A DNA stretch of 64,000 bases from Flaccisagitta enflata (Eukaryota > Chaetognatha > Sagittoidea > Aphragmophora): contig OZ231126.1 of NCBI GenBank assembly GCA_965153355.1, forward strand, positions 101,928,001 to 101,992,000. Reading direction: 5' to 3'. The position numbers were made by a program, and so were the translations under genes. A model generated the notes under the pieces. It was not told where the DNA came from and ran no database searches. It saw only the letters and a list, made by a program, of their open reading frames with translations. Of the stretch, positions 21,453 through 31,877 are shown one piece after another (within the stretch, counting starts at the first letter, position 1; each line of letters opens with the position of its first letter).

Positions 21453-23155
21453 GTAGGCCAATACGCGAGAAACGATTGGATGGAACCAACCTTACTCAAC
21501 AATTCATACCGATCAAAGGAAACAAGGTCAAGAACGGAAAAGAATATGAGGCCTTGAAGCTCAATTGGAGCAGGTGAGTTGTTTGCAAATTATTACCCAT
21601 CAATATTTTGTAAATAAGAATGTGCTTGATACTGCTTACAACTATTATTCATTAAAAATGGATTATTGAATATGTATATTAGACTGAAAGTCGGATTTAA
21701 CTGTGCATGGTGCATGATTTCATTTTGTAAAAACACAATCTCTTTGACATTTCAACATAGGATTGAAGATACGAAACAAGGGGAGAAGCTAGCGACGTAC
21801 AATCTGTTGCATTTGCCAACGACAGATCAAGTGTACAACAGAAATAATACTCCTGTTAAACTTTGCGTTTTTGGCTGTCAAAACGTACCCATTGAGAATT
21901 TGGTCCAGTAAGTCGTTTAGATATAACTATTTACTTAAGTTTTATGATGCAAATTGCTGATACTGACAAATGAGCATACAGCTGGAAGTGATAGTTTATA
22001 CCGACTACTAATACCGACTAGTGATCTCATTGATTATGCGATATGCTCTTGATCTATCTTGACAAATTATTTCCCTCATGGATATTAACTTCATCATAAT
22101 TTTTTGATTATTAATGTGAACAAAGAAATATAGTATGTCCTCAATACTAATTCCAATAATTGATAATATTGGTGATTAAACTTTACAAACTATTCCCTTG
22201 CAGGACCTACTTGGAGCAATGGGTGAAGGATGAGCAATTTGACTAACTCAATAGATTTGGTCTTTTTGCTAATCTCAGGTATCACTACACAAAACACCAT
22301 GAAATTGCTGAATCCGATGATCTAAAACGCATTCTCAATTTTTCAAGAATGGTGACAAACGCCTTCTGGAATATCTGGATTTCCATGCAGCTCCGGTTAG
22401 TTTCTTACAGCTTTATATTGCTGGTTGTTAGAAGCAAGGTGAATGGATTGACACTTTAACTTGCTAGAACGAAATTTTAAATTTCAGTTGGTAAGAATAT
22501 GTTCTGGCTATACTTTATAACGGTCTAAATAATTAATGACTTAACTTGTAAATAACTTATTATTCTTATTTTTACAAATATTCTTTATCTCATTCACAGA
22601 CACGTAGAAAATTCTTGGAAGACCATCCCTCAGAATTTGGCGGGGCTTATTCCTAGGGGTTATCGGAAGAGGCTGACGGACAACTACCTTCATCCGAAAG
22701 TGGAGTGGATCATCATTAAAGGCTCACCATCATTAAGCGGAAGTGACGCCACTCCAAGCAATGAAGACAGCGAAAGCAAGGTTGCTGTTAACAGTCAACA
22801 TGGCGAACTGGACACTCAAGAAGCGCCAAGACCAGAAGAAATTTGCTGTTTGAGGCTGAAGTTTGAGGAGGGTGCACAGCTCATTTTAGACTTTTGCAGT
22901 TCCAATTTATGCTTGGATGTCTTCACCTCCTTACTCGAGAATGCAAATCCCGGTCTACGTCACATCGAAATAACTCGCAACACAGTGCTATTCCACTTTG
23001 AAGCCAAAAACAACCTCAACCCCGTCTACCCCTCGTTGAGCTTGAACGACTCCAATAAAAACGTCATCAACTTGAAACGCCTTTGTTGCTATACAAACGC
23101 CAACGGTCGTTGGGCACCTGCCTATGAACTTAGCAGCAATAGAATCAGCATTTGA
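21453..23155 (+). CDS. Unrecognised multi-exon gene with an internal in-frame stop or mini-intron
   Basis: Exons with matching phases. 21453-21573 (TAATTGCAG; CAG|GTGAGT): DGTNLTQQFIPIKGNKVKNG. 21761-21907 (CAACATAG; CA|GTAAGT): GEKLATYNLLHLPTTDQVYN. 22204-22395 (CCTTGCAG; CCG|GTTAGT): TYLEQWVKDEQFD, then TAA at 22244-22246, and in the same frame YHYTKHHEIAESDDLKRILN. 22600-23155 (ATTCACAG): HVENSWKTIPQNLAGLIPRG to a TGA after ELSSNRISI. Every junction is frame-true. The TAA sits in intron-like sequence (CTAAC, T-run, CTCAG). A 45-nt GC-AG intron at 22234-22278 would remove it in frame; a 56-nt GT-AG intron at 22223-22278 would break the frame. No family is recognised. A 5' part is probably missing. 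Confidence 0.5.
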
Positions 23156-23379
23156 GGCTGAGATCTTTACACAAAATAAACCTGCCATTGCCAATGTGGA
23201 CACAACACCACCTCCAAGAGCAGCAACTGCTTCTCTCCCGATGGCCGGATATCAATTCACCAGCCCCTGCCAAATTCGAAATAAATCGAGTATCTTGAAA
23301 AGTGTGGCCTTTTGTTTGAACACCAGTCCAGTTTTTGTGGTGGGTATTCCACCAACTCATGTTCGATTGGTCTTTCAGA

Positions 23380-23936
23380 TTTTAATAAGGGTGAAATTGG
23401 GAAGGGTAACTTGGTGGGGATGGTTTTGATTAATATCCAAAAGGTTTTTGATACGGTGGATCACGCTATTCTTAGAGATAAGCTTTCTGCTATTGGCATA
23501 TCTTCCACCAGGTGGTTTGAATCCTATTTATCAGATCGGAGACAGTGTGTTGATGTAGGGGGGACATGCTCTGAGTTTTTACCCGTCACTTGCGGAGTAC
23601 CCCAAGGCAGTATTCTTGGTCCTTCAATGTTTTTGATATGCATAAATGACATAAATATTAGCTTGATATGCCGATGATTCTGCCCTACTTTTTTCTTATC
23701 ACGACTCTACAGTAATCTTGAGTCGTCAAAGCAGCGAATTGTCACGTTGCAAACAATGGCTTGTTGACAACAGGCTGTCCCTCCATGTAGGCAAAACTGA
23801 ATGTTTGCTCTTTGGTTCAAAGCGAAAATTGAAAAAGGCGGAACATTTTCAAATCCTATATGACAAGACACCTGTAGAACGCAAGTCTTGTGTCAAATAT
23901 CTTGGTGTTCAGTACATCGGGAAAAATTGCTCGTAA
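23380..23936 (+). pseudogene. LINE reverse-transcriptase fragment, frameshifted
   Basis: Reads VLINIQKVFDTVDHAILRDK, SYLSDRRQCVDVGGTCSEFL and CGVPQGSILGPSMFLICIND. The frame then breaks just before YADDSALLFSYHDS (~23660-23670) and continues as RCKQWLVDNRLSLHVGKTEC and SCVKYLGVQ. The catalytic YADD is present but in a different frame from the PQG block. The N-terminal RT, endonuclease and most of the C-terminus are absent. It starts ~200 bp after the stop of the preceding gene on the same strand. Confidence 0.75.
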
Positions 23937-23939
23937 GTT

Positions 23940-24314
23940 CCCGAGATGGTTTGTCAACAATGAAAAAACTCGCCTAGATACTAAACTACGCATACCGTGT
24001 CCTGGACAGAATTGACTGAAAGTCTACCGATAAATAGAATGGTCAAATAGTTCAAATTTCTCTCTGTTCTTGATGCTCCGGAACCTTTCAAACGTTACCT
24101 TAACTAGCTAAGGAGACCAATCGTTAATAACCCACTACCTGCAACAGTACATGCCTACATGGGACTTCCGCCGAGCATCTATTAATACAAACTCATATTC
24201 ATATTTCATGATTGATGCATTTCATCTGTATTTCTTTAAACATGAATCAATTTAATAAGAGCATACACATGAAATCCTGAAAACGACAGCATTTGGCCAA
24301 AACAAAATTCACAT
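23940..24314. other. Degenerate LINE tail, no clean frame
   Basis: Traces such as NRMVK..FKFLSVLDAPEPF in broken frames look like RT C-terminal decay. Nothing else is seen. Confidence 0.3.
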
Positions 24315-24530
24315 TAGTCTTCAACAAGTGACGCGGCCTCACAGTAACGTCCCGGACACGCGGACAGCGGCGTCCAACCCCCATCCTCACCTCACCCACC
24401 CCTTCTTAGGACAATCACAACTACAGTCTCATAAATGCGTGTTTTCGCATTTTCAACTCAAGCGTGACAGACAAACATATCAACGGACGAACAAAGTCTC
24501 TTTTAGTGTTGCGAGTCCGCAAGTAACAAT
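24315..24530 (+). mobile_element. Variant palindrome-ended repeat, degenerate
   Basis: GGCGTCCAACCCCCATCCTC, ACAGACAAACATATCAACGG and GTTGCGAGTCCGCAAGTAAC parallel the copy at 54000-54222. The end hairpin TTGCGAGTCCGCAA is preserved. Confidence 0.45.
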
Positions 24531-24876
24531 CAAAAAGCGATGTTACATCAAAATCATATCCAATGTGTCTTTAACGCTGCAAACAACGTAGACGAAAGAG
24601 TTGCCCAATGTAGCGCATGTGACAAAGAAAGCCGCTGAATAACTTCTTATGTGCCAACCTGTACCTGTGTGTTTTTGCTATGCGTGTGGGTCAGTGTGTT
24701 CTTGTCTGCATGACTGTCGGTATAGGTAACATTTCTTTTTACACACCGTTCTCAAAGTTTGAAAATCCACACACATGAATTCGCTGTTGTCCTCACACGC
24801 TGCGACCATTAACGTGGATCCTGATGTCATATATATGTGAGTGTAGTTACTTTTGAGTGTAAGTGATAATTCGTCC

Positions 24877-25234
24877 ATGTACGTTACGTCCCATGAAGCG
24901 CCCCAAACTTCGACTATGGCTTTCACCAATCTTATCACAGTTGAGGCTTGGTAAAAAGATATTCCATGCAAAATTTTGGGCCTCTTAGATGGCAGGAACC
25001 TTCGTTAGGGTGAGGTTGAAGTTTGCATTGAATTAGCATTGGAATCAATATTTCTATTATGCAAATTTTGTCTTTGCCATAGATTTCTATGGAAACTTCA
25101 TGGTCACCCTAACAAAGGTTCCCCCAATCCCAGAGGCCTGAAAATTTGCATGAGATATTTTTTTACCAGGCCTCGTCTATGGTAGGATTGGTGAGAGCCA
25201 GTGTTTAACTTTGGGGCGTTTCCATTGACGTAAT
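24877..25234. mobile_element. Foldback MITE, ~360 bp
   Basis: The arm TGTACGTTACGTCCCATGAA then GCGCCCCAAAC is mirrored by GTTTAACTTTGGGGCG and TGACGTAATGTACG. Inner arms TTTCACCAATC/GATTGGTGAGAG and AAAAAGATATTCCATGCAAA / TTTGCATGAGATATTTTTTT also pair. A relative of its centre (ATTTTGTCTCTGCCATA..., CATAGTCACCCTAAC) lies at 45060-45175. Confidence 0.55.
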
Positions 25235-25239
25235 GTACG

Positions 25240-25319
25240 TGCGCGTGTGCAAGTATTCTGACGCTTTGTGAATAAATGTACATAGAGCTGTGTGTGACTG
25301 TGTGTGTGTATGTGTGTGT

Positions 25320-25361
<42 letters not shown>

Positions 25362-26082
25362 AACACGGAGACACGGCAACAGTTGCTAGTCCACGGAACC
25401 AGCGAAATCTCCATCGTCTCAATGGAAACAGCAGCACCTTTGCGTGTTTGATCAGATGCATGGCACTCCTTTCTGTAAGATTTAGTAATGATACATGACA
25501 TCTGTTGCAGTAATGTCAGATTGTTTCCAACTTATTCTTAAACTGGAAAGTCGCTCATGGATAGTAAGGAGCCTAATTGACTTTTTGGGATGAAAACTTT
25601 ACCGGATCTGGCTGTCTGGTTGCTGTCAGTGAGGGAGTCTATAGGTTCTGAAATTTCTTCAATGTTCCTCTTCATTGGCATTTTGGTCCATGCCATTTCC
25701 CACGTTGATGTCTTCTGTCATTTGCATCAGACGTCATCAGCGCCTTCCAATGACAGCAACATCCTCCATTGGTGTCTTTGCCATTAATGCCTATCACCAT
25801 TAGTTTCATCACCGTTGTCTTCATCACCGTCATATTTATCGCAGTTTTATTCATTAATGTTGTCTTCACCGTCTTCCTAGTCGTTGTTTTTATCATAATC
25901 GTTTTTTTTATTGTTGTCCTTTTTTTCATCTTGCCACTCTTGCCAGCTCATGGTAAGGTTTTAACGATCCGAAACAGTGTAGGGTAGCAAATAAGCAGGG
26001 CATCAGGTCCTTATGTCAGACTCAAATGACTAACTTCAATGATGTAATCATGAATAAACACATGCATTTTTCTTCAGTTTTA
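25240..26082. other. No gene; GT and CT microsatellites and a degenerate trinucleotide run
   Basis: (TG)n/(TC)n at 25283-25359 and a CATCACCGTTGTCTT-like degenerate tract at 25790-25930. No credible coding frame. Confidence 0.5.
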
Positions 26083-26243
26083 ATAAGGCCAGAAACATGC
26101 GGATCGGCAGGGGCAGTGATAGAGAAATCCACTGGGGCATTTGGGCAGAAGTGGTGATGTAAAAAAATCTCATAAGCGCCGACTGCCGGATGAATAGACA
26201 GATATAGCAGGGTGTAGCGTCATATAGCACGTGACTAAAAATT
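26083..26243 (+). mobile_element. Family A repeat, diverged
   Basis: AAGGCCAGAAACATGCGGAT, GGGGCATTTGGGCAGAAG, CAGGGTGTAGCGTC and GCACGTGACTAAAAAT match the family order, with many substitutions and little core repeat. Confidence 0.5.
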
Positions 26244-26244
26244 T

Positions 26245-27490
26245 AATTTCAGCTTGAGCGTCCGACCGCGGGGATATTTAAATACACTCCCCGATGCCCC
26301 TTTTTTGACTCTTACAACTCGATTACAGAGTTCTGGTGATCTAGCGCGTACTAGTAGGCAAACGGGAGGCCAAATTCCGTTAAAATGACAGTCATATGTT
26401 TTTTTCTTCCAATGACACAAAAAAAGTGTTACCCTGTGGCGAGGGTCAAATCTGATCATTCATTCATTAGCAACGTACACCGGTTCAAAAAAACTCAGTT
26501 ATTTTGCGCAATTTGCCTGCCAGTGTTGTTCTCTTTTTTTGGTTGCAAAATGAAATGTGAGAGCGGCTTCGTGACTGGAATCGTTTCAGTACCGACTAGT
26601 TTCTCACTCAGAATCTACATACAATTCGATTTGCCTGATGAGATGAAAATATGAGTGGATCCACACATCTGGGGATCATTATGAAAGTTTGTGTCGGAAG
26701 GTTAGCATTTCTCTATTGTAACTCGGCTCTCTTGGATCAGAAATGTCGTAAAATGCTCTGTTCCGGTATGGTGGATTAACTGTTGCTCTCAAAGAGAGAT
26801 TGAACATTATCCAGCGGAAGATGTTACATGTAACATCTGTCCCACAATTATTGATAAAAGAACCTGAGGCTACCATATTTTAACTATGATATTTGGACTT
26901 GAATGGATTTTACCATCAGCTAAAGCATAAAAAATGCTTTATTTTGCTCATGAATTTCATCTGAATTAATTCAGGTAAAGTCAAGTTATGCAAAAAAATG
27001 TGACAGCCTCCTAAAAGAAAACCGCTTCAAAATTACCAAAAAAATACCCTATCATCTTTAAAGGCAAATCATTTCTGAATGAAAACAGTTTGGGACATGC
27101 AAATTGCGCCATGGCATAGCTTTTGAAAAGCTCTTCAATTTGCTCATGAATCTCAATTGATTTGGAAAAATACAATACGGCTCAAATGCAAAACAAAGTA
27201 AAGAGAAGAATTGTATTTTAGGAGCAATCACCATCCTTGCAGGTGTAATATATTGCAAATTAAATCATTTAAGATAGTTGAAACCAGTAAAATCAAAGGT
27301 AAATTGCCTCTTCACACATACTAATTCATTAAAGATCAATCCAATCAGTCTATTATGCATATATAAGTAAAATAAATGAAGTCTTTGTGATGTTTTATCA
27401 ATAACTGTGCGACAGGTGTTAAATGGTTTGGATAACCGGAGTCACTTAGATGACAAAGATTTACAAGCTTTATCATGGTTAAATGTTCCG
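26245..27490. other. No gene or repeat recognised
   Basis: AT-rich, with several weak open frames on both strands lacking any motif. Nothing supported. Confidence 0.4.
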
Positions 27491-27492
27491 GA

Positions 27493-28109
27493 CACAGTGG
27501 GCCTTAATTAGGTATGAGTTTAAAAAAATCCCCAGTGGTAGTGACTTATGTAACTAGGTACAATTTATGGTGGAGAATTGATGTAAACCCTTAAAAAAAA
27601 TTTCCCTTGAAAATTTTTGCAAAAATTGTTAAAAAATATCAATTTTTGTATATATTTATAGATATATCACAAGATATATCAGTTTCTAAATTCTGACTTA
27701 AGATTCATATCCCTGGTGAAATTTCCAATCATATGATAGGTCACACTATATACTTTCATGAAAGAATAAGATTTTCATATTTTAGGCCACCGTTATTTCC
27801 TTTGTAATGGTGGCATAGAAAACGAAAATCTTATTCTTTTATGAAGGTATTTAGTGTGACCTATCAAATAATTGGAAATTTCACCAGAAATGTTAATCTT
27901 GAGTCAGAGTTTTGAAATTGATATATCCTTGAGATTTATATGTAAATATATACGAAAATTTATACTTTTTAACGATTTTTGCAAAAATTTTCAAGGGAAA
28001 TTTTTTTTGAAGGGTTTACATCAATTCTTCATTATAAATTGTACTTACTCACACAAGTCACTACCATTGAGGATTTTTTTAAACTCATACCCAGTTAAGG
28101 CCCACTGTG
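27493..28109. mobile_element. Near-palindromic foldback element, 617 bp
   Basis: The left half CACAGTGGGCCTTAATTAGG...GGTCACACTATATACTTT is mirrored almost base for base by the right half, ending GTTAAGGCCCACTGTG. The centre is near 27800 (GGCCACCGTTATTTCC / AATGGTGGC). Arms are ~300 bp, so single strands would fold into one long hairpin. No certain target duplication was seen (CCGGA left, CGGATC right). It directly adjoins a LINE C-terminus. Confidence 0.75.
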
Positions 28110-28605
28110 CGGATCAAGTCAGATTCTTTAGAATATCTCATCTTTTTCGAATCTGGCATAAGATTGCTCCAACATACTTGCTGCCAAACTTTAAATCTAT
28201 TTCCAATGCTCATAATACTCATAATACTCATAATACGCGCGGAAGCAGCTACAACTTCCATCTTTCTCGTGAACTGTCTGTGTCTCCTAATGGCTTTTCT
28301 TTTAAGGCAATTAAGCAGTGGAACCAACTGCCTAACAGTTTGAAGTCTATTGACAATCTCAAAACTGCAACAGTCTTTACTCGCTCAATATGGGTGATTT
28401 TATTGTGTTATCATCTGACGGATTCTACTTGGTATAGACATTTCCATTTTACACCATAATTTAATGATTGTAATGAATTATATTTTTTAAAAACCCTTTT
28501 TGAAAAAGTTTATGTCGACTTTTACAGGCTATCCTTTGAAGCCGCATTGCAATTTTGTAGAATTGTAATTTTGTGTGTTTTTGTAAATAAATTCATTCAT
28601 TCATT
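28110..28605 (+). pseudogene. LINE 3' end: RT C-terminal remnant and (TTCA)n tail
   Basis: FRISHLFRIWHKIAPTYLLP, HNTHNTRGSSYNFHLSREL and FSFKAIKQWNQLPNSL match the 'HK..P.YL...HN..TR....F...A...WN.LP' end of LINE RT proteins. HNT is locally expanded by a CATAATACT repeat. The stretch ends with GTAAATAAATTCATTCATTC, a typical target-primed 3' end. The 5' part is cut off by the foldback element. Confidence 0.65.
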
Positions 28606-28723
28606 TTCATACCAATAAAGGCGGCTAATCGCCGACCAAAAAAGTCATAATTGGGTGTCTTTTTTTTCAGTGCATGTTTTTCTGTATCTGTATCTCATGA
28701 TGTCTGGTTGATTGGTTATCTGT

Positions 28724-28878
28724 TTTTAGTCGCGGACACGCGACTCTACACCTTGCCGTGTCGGTTGGTAGGTCGGTAGGTCCCGTAACCTTTTTAAATT
28801 GCGAGCGGTTTTTTGCATTACCGCCCCTGCCAAACCGTCCGCGACTGTCCTGCCGTGTATCCAGCCTTGTTGTTTTTC
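28724..28878 (-). mobile_element. Family A repeat, reverse orientation
   Basis: Read in reverse complement: AACAAGGCTGGATACACGGC, GCGGTAATGCAAAAAACCG, GACCTACCGACC core, AGTCGCGTGTCCGCGACT end hairpin. Same subtype as 33942-34097. Confidence 0.6.
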
Positions 28879-28921
28879 AATCTGTCTATTTGTCTCTTTT
28901 TCCTCTGTCCTCTGTCTTTGA

Positions 28922-28924
<3 letters not shown>

Positions 28925-28977
<53 letters not shown>
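28925..28977. repeat. (GT)n microsatellite
   Basis: Uninterrupted TG dinucleotide run. Confidence 0.9.
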
Positions 28978-28978
<1 letters not shown>

Positions 28979-29084
28979 TGTTTGTGTGTGTGTGTCAATG
29001 AAAAATATCGATTTTGTTAAAAAATGCAAAAAAATAAAAAAAGATTAAAAAAATCATGACCGCGAAAAATAATGATCCTAGATA

Positions 29085-29440
29085 CCTCTGGTTGGTAGTT
29101 AATTTCTCAAACCCACCTTTTTTGAAAATCAGTACCTAAAAAGGTGGATTAGACCAGTATGTAGGTGGGGAACACGATGGTGAGGTCAAAAATACCAAAA
29201 ATCGCCATTTAATGGCGGCGCATCACACCTCAGGGCCTGGATCGAGCATTTTTCGCATTCTTCGCATTTTTTGCTCTTTTTTTGGCCATAATACAGACAA
29301 TCGTGGTAGCAATTGGATTGTAAATGATTCATAAATGTTTTCTGTGTTTGCAGACTCAATTTTCTCATGCATCCAGACCCCCGGAAACACTTGTTGGGCC
29401 CGGCATCGCGCATAAGTTGCATTTCTTAGCATTTTTCACC
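29085..29440 (+). repeat. ~350-bp dispersed repeat, forward copy
   Basis: GTGGGGAACACGATGGTGAG, GGCGCATCACACCTCAGGGC, TTTGCTCTTTTTTTGGCCAT. The reverse complement of this whole stretch recurs at 33585-33935. Confidence 0.65.
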
Positions 29441-29694
29441 TAATTTCCATCATCATTCATTCTAATTCCGTGTAAAAGAAAGGCGATTGATGATCTAGCA
29501 AGGAAGAAGTACCCTAAATCATTAATATACAGATATAATCTTGTCTGGTGCTACCTTTGACCCTTTGCTATGTGTACGTGTATGCAGTATTTGCATTAGC
29601 TCCTGCCTTTTACCACTGTTCCAGCCCACTTGCTCATGACTCGGGAAGCTGTGTTTCATGCTTTGTTTTAAGAAGCCACTGACTTTGTCAGAGA

Positions 29695-29792
29695 TTGAAA
29701 GTAGGAAAGCAAGAACGTAAGAAAGCAAGAAAGCAAAAAAGAAAGAAAGAAAGCAAGAAAGAAGCAAGAAAGAAAGAAAGAAAGAAAGAAAG

Positions 29793-29859
<67 letters not shown>

Positions 29860-29890
29860 CAGAAAGAAAGAAAGAAAGGCAGGAAAGTAA
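29695..29890. repeat. (AAAG)n microsatellite
   Basis: Nearly 200 bp of GAAA/AAAG units. The long K/R-rich reading frame across it is an artefact of the repeat. Confidence 0.9.
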
Positions 29891-29960
29891 AATGAAGAAA
29901 GAAATGAAAGAAAGAAATAAAGGAATAGGAAAGTTAGAAAGGAATACTACCTAAATTAAA

Positions 29961-30179
29961 AACAAGGCCGGATACACGGCTACCCCAGTCGCATATAGGT
30001 GGGCAGGGGCTGTTTTTGAGGTCACCCTATCATTCGAGGTGGAACAGTGGGGCCAAGGACCCAAAGACCCAAGAAAAGTAAAGTGTGATGGACGGACGAA
30101 CCGACGGACTGATCGATGGACCGACAGACCGATTGACGGACAAAGCAGGGTGTAGAGTCACGTAGCAGGCGACTAAAAA
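29961..30179 (+). mobile_element. Family A repeat
   Basis: AACAAGGCCGGATACACGGC, AGTCGCATATAGGTGGGCAG, (GACG/GACC)n core and AAAGCAGGGTGTAGAGTCAC, then GCGACTAAAA. Confidence 0.65.
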
Positions 30180-30800
30180 CGCAAGTTTTTCATAGAAGAG
30201 CTTGATATGGACTCTATTATCTTCTGAGCAGTTTTTTTGCGAGCTGCTTTGGTTTATTTGAGTTTCTGTGCATCATATCAAAGAGTTTTAGCCATCAGAA
30301 TTAAGTTGATCCAGAGAAAATGATGTGCTGAAGTGACATATATTTTACCTATTTTCACGTTTGATTTTCAGTTTGATCCATAATGGTTTCAAAGGGTTTT
30401 TTTCACCTTAAATTACAGTCGGTGCTTCATTTTTCATCATAGACATTGAGCAACTCAAATATAGAAACTATAAAAGCAGACAGCATGGGTAGAACAATGC
30501 CCGATTGCTTATGGCAGTGTAATCAGTCTGCCATCTTCACCCCAAAACCTCCTTTTTTTCCTCCTACTGAATATGGGAATTTTGACTCATGCACCTTCAT
30601 TTGAGTGTGACTCCTAAACGAATGAAGCCACAGATGTGGGATTGAGCTCGAAAGAAACCCTCGAAAAAAGTTTAAATTTTGTCACCAATAGATCATGTTC
30701 AAAGTGAACCAAAGGCGCAAAAATTACCTATGGAAAAACTTGCATTTTTTTTTAAATTCACGTAGTAGGCGAGAAAGGAACAGGAAACAAAGGAATAGGA
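30180..30800. other. No gene recognised
   Basis: AT-rich sequence without coding signal or internal repeat. Confidence 0.4.
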
Positions 30801-30805
30801 AAGAA

Positions 30806-31372
30806 TAGTCGCAAAAGCCTTACATGGTCAGCGGTACCCAATGCCCCTATATTAGTTTATGTTGGCCTAAGATAATGAGAGGGGCCAATGACCTATGATT
30901 ACATGCTGGACAATTGCAGGGTCTTTAATACCTGATTTTGGGTCTAAGTAGCCTGATTTGAGGTTTGAGTTGCCTGATTTTAAGTCTAAGATGCTTGATA
31001 GGAGGTCTGAGAGATTTTAGAAGCTGGTTATGGGGTTAGGGGCCTGGTTTTGGGTGTAATTCCAGGCTCAAGGCCTGGGCTGGGAAGGATTGATTATGGG
31101 CTGGGAGTTGGAAGGCCTGATATGGGTCTGATAGGCTTAGTTTGAGGTTCAGAAGGCTTAATTTTGGGTTTAAAAGGCCAGATTTGGGGTCTGAAAAGGC
31201 CTGATTTGGATCTAAGGGGACTGAATAAGATACTGAGAGGCCTGAATTAAGGCACAGGAGCCTATGTTCTAGACTTGGGGGGGGGGGGGTCAGGCGGATG
31301 GATGGACGAAAATTGGAAAATCTGCCTTATGTGGAATCATAGGTCACCGGTTCCTCAGGGGCGGCTGCCCAA
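30806..31372. mobile_element. Foldback array element (family B), copy 1
   Basis: The left end GTCGCAAAAGCCTTACATGG...GGGGCCAATGACCTATGATT leads into ~20-bp units (GGCCTGATTTTGGGTCTAAG) over 30930-31255, then a G-run. The right end GGAATCATAGGTCACCGGTT then GGGGCGGCTGCCC is the reverse complement of the left terminus. The left repeat lacks the GGGCAGCGG part. Confidence 0.6.
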
Positions 31373-31877
31373 AAAGAGAGAAAAGGGAATAGGAAGAAAC
31401 AGGTGGTCCAAGGGCAAGTTGTGGTCAGCGATACCTGTTGCCCTTCTTTGAGTGATTGTGAATTGGAGTGAGGGGAAGCAGAGCAGCGGCCCCAGAGGGG
31501 ACAAAGTCTTGTAGAACACAGGAGAGATTTTTGAAGTTATTTCTATAATGGCGATAAGGCAGCTTCATCATTAAGCATAGTTTTGCCCAGTCCCAAGTAG
31601 GGATGTGGTAGTGGTCAATTTTAGTGCCACTTTCACCGCTTCAACTGTATACTTCAACTGAGCGGGGTCGAAAATTGATGGACCAAGGCGGGGGGGAAGA
31701 AATCAAAAGCCGTGCAACTATATGCACCCCTGTGTGGCTGTGACCAGGAACGTTGTTTTGGGTGTTTAAATTGTTTTGGTAAGGTTCTAAGAAGTAAGAA
31801 CTATCCCCCATTGAAAACTACAACGGCTCTTTCAATGTTTATGTCTATTCTTTCCTGATACACCTGAAATAACTGAA
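31373..31877. other. Family B left-end fragment and unassigned sequence
   Basis: 31400-31520 repeats a family B-like left end (TGGTCAGCGATACCTGTTGC, GCAGAGCAGCGGCCCCAGAG) without an array. The remainder is unassigned. Confidence 0.4.
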
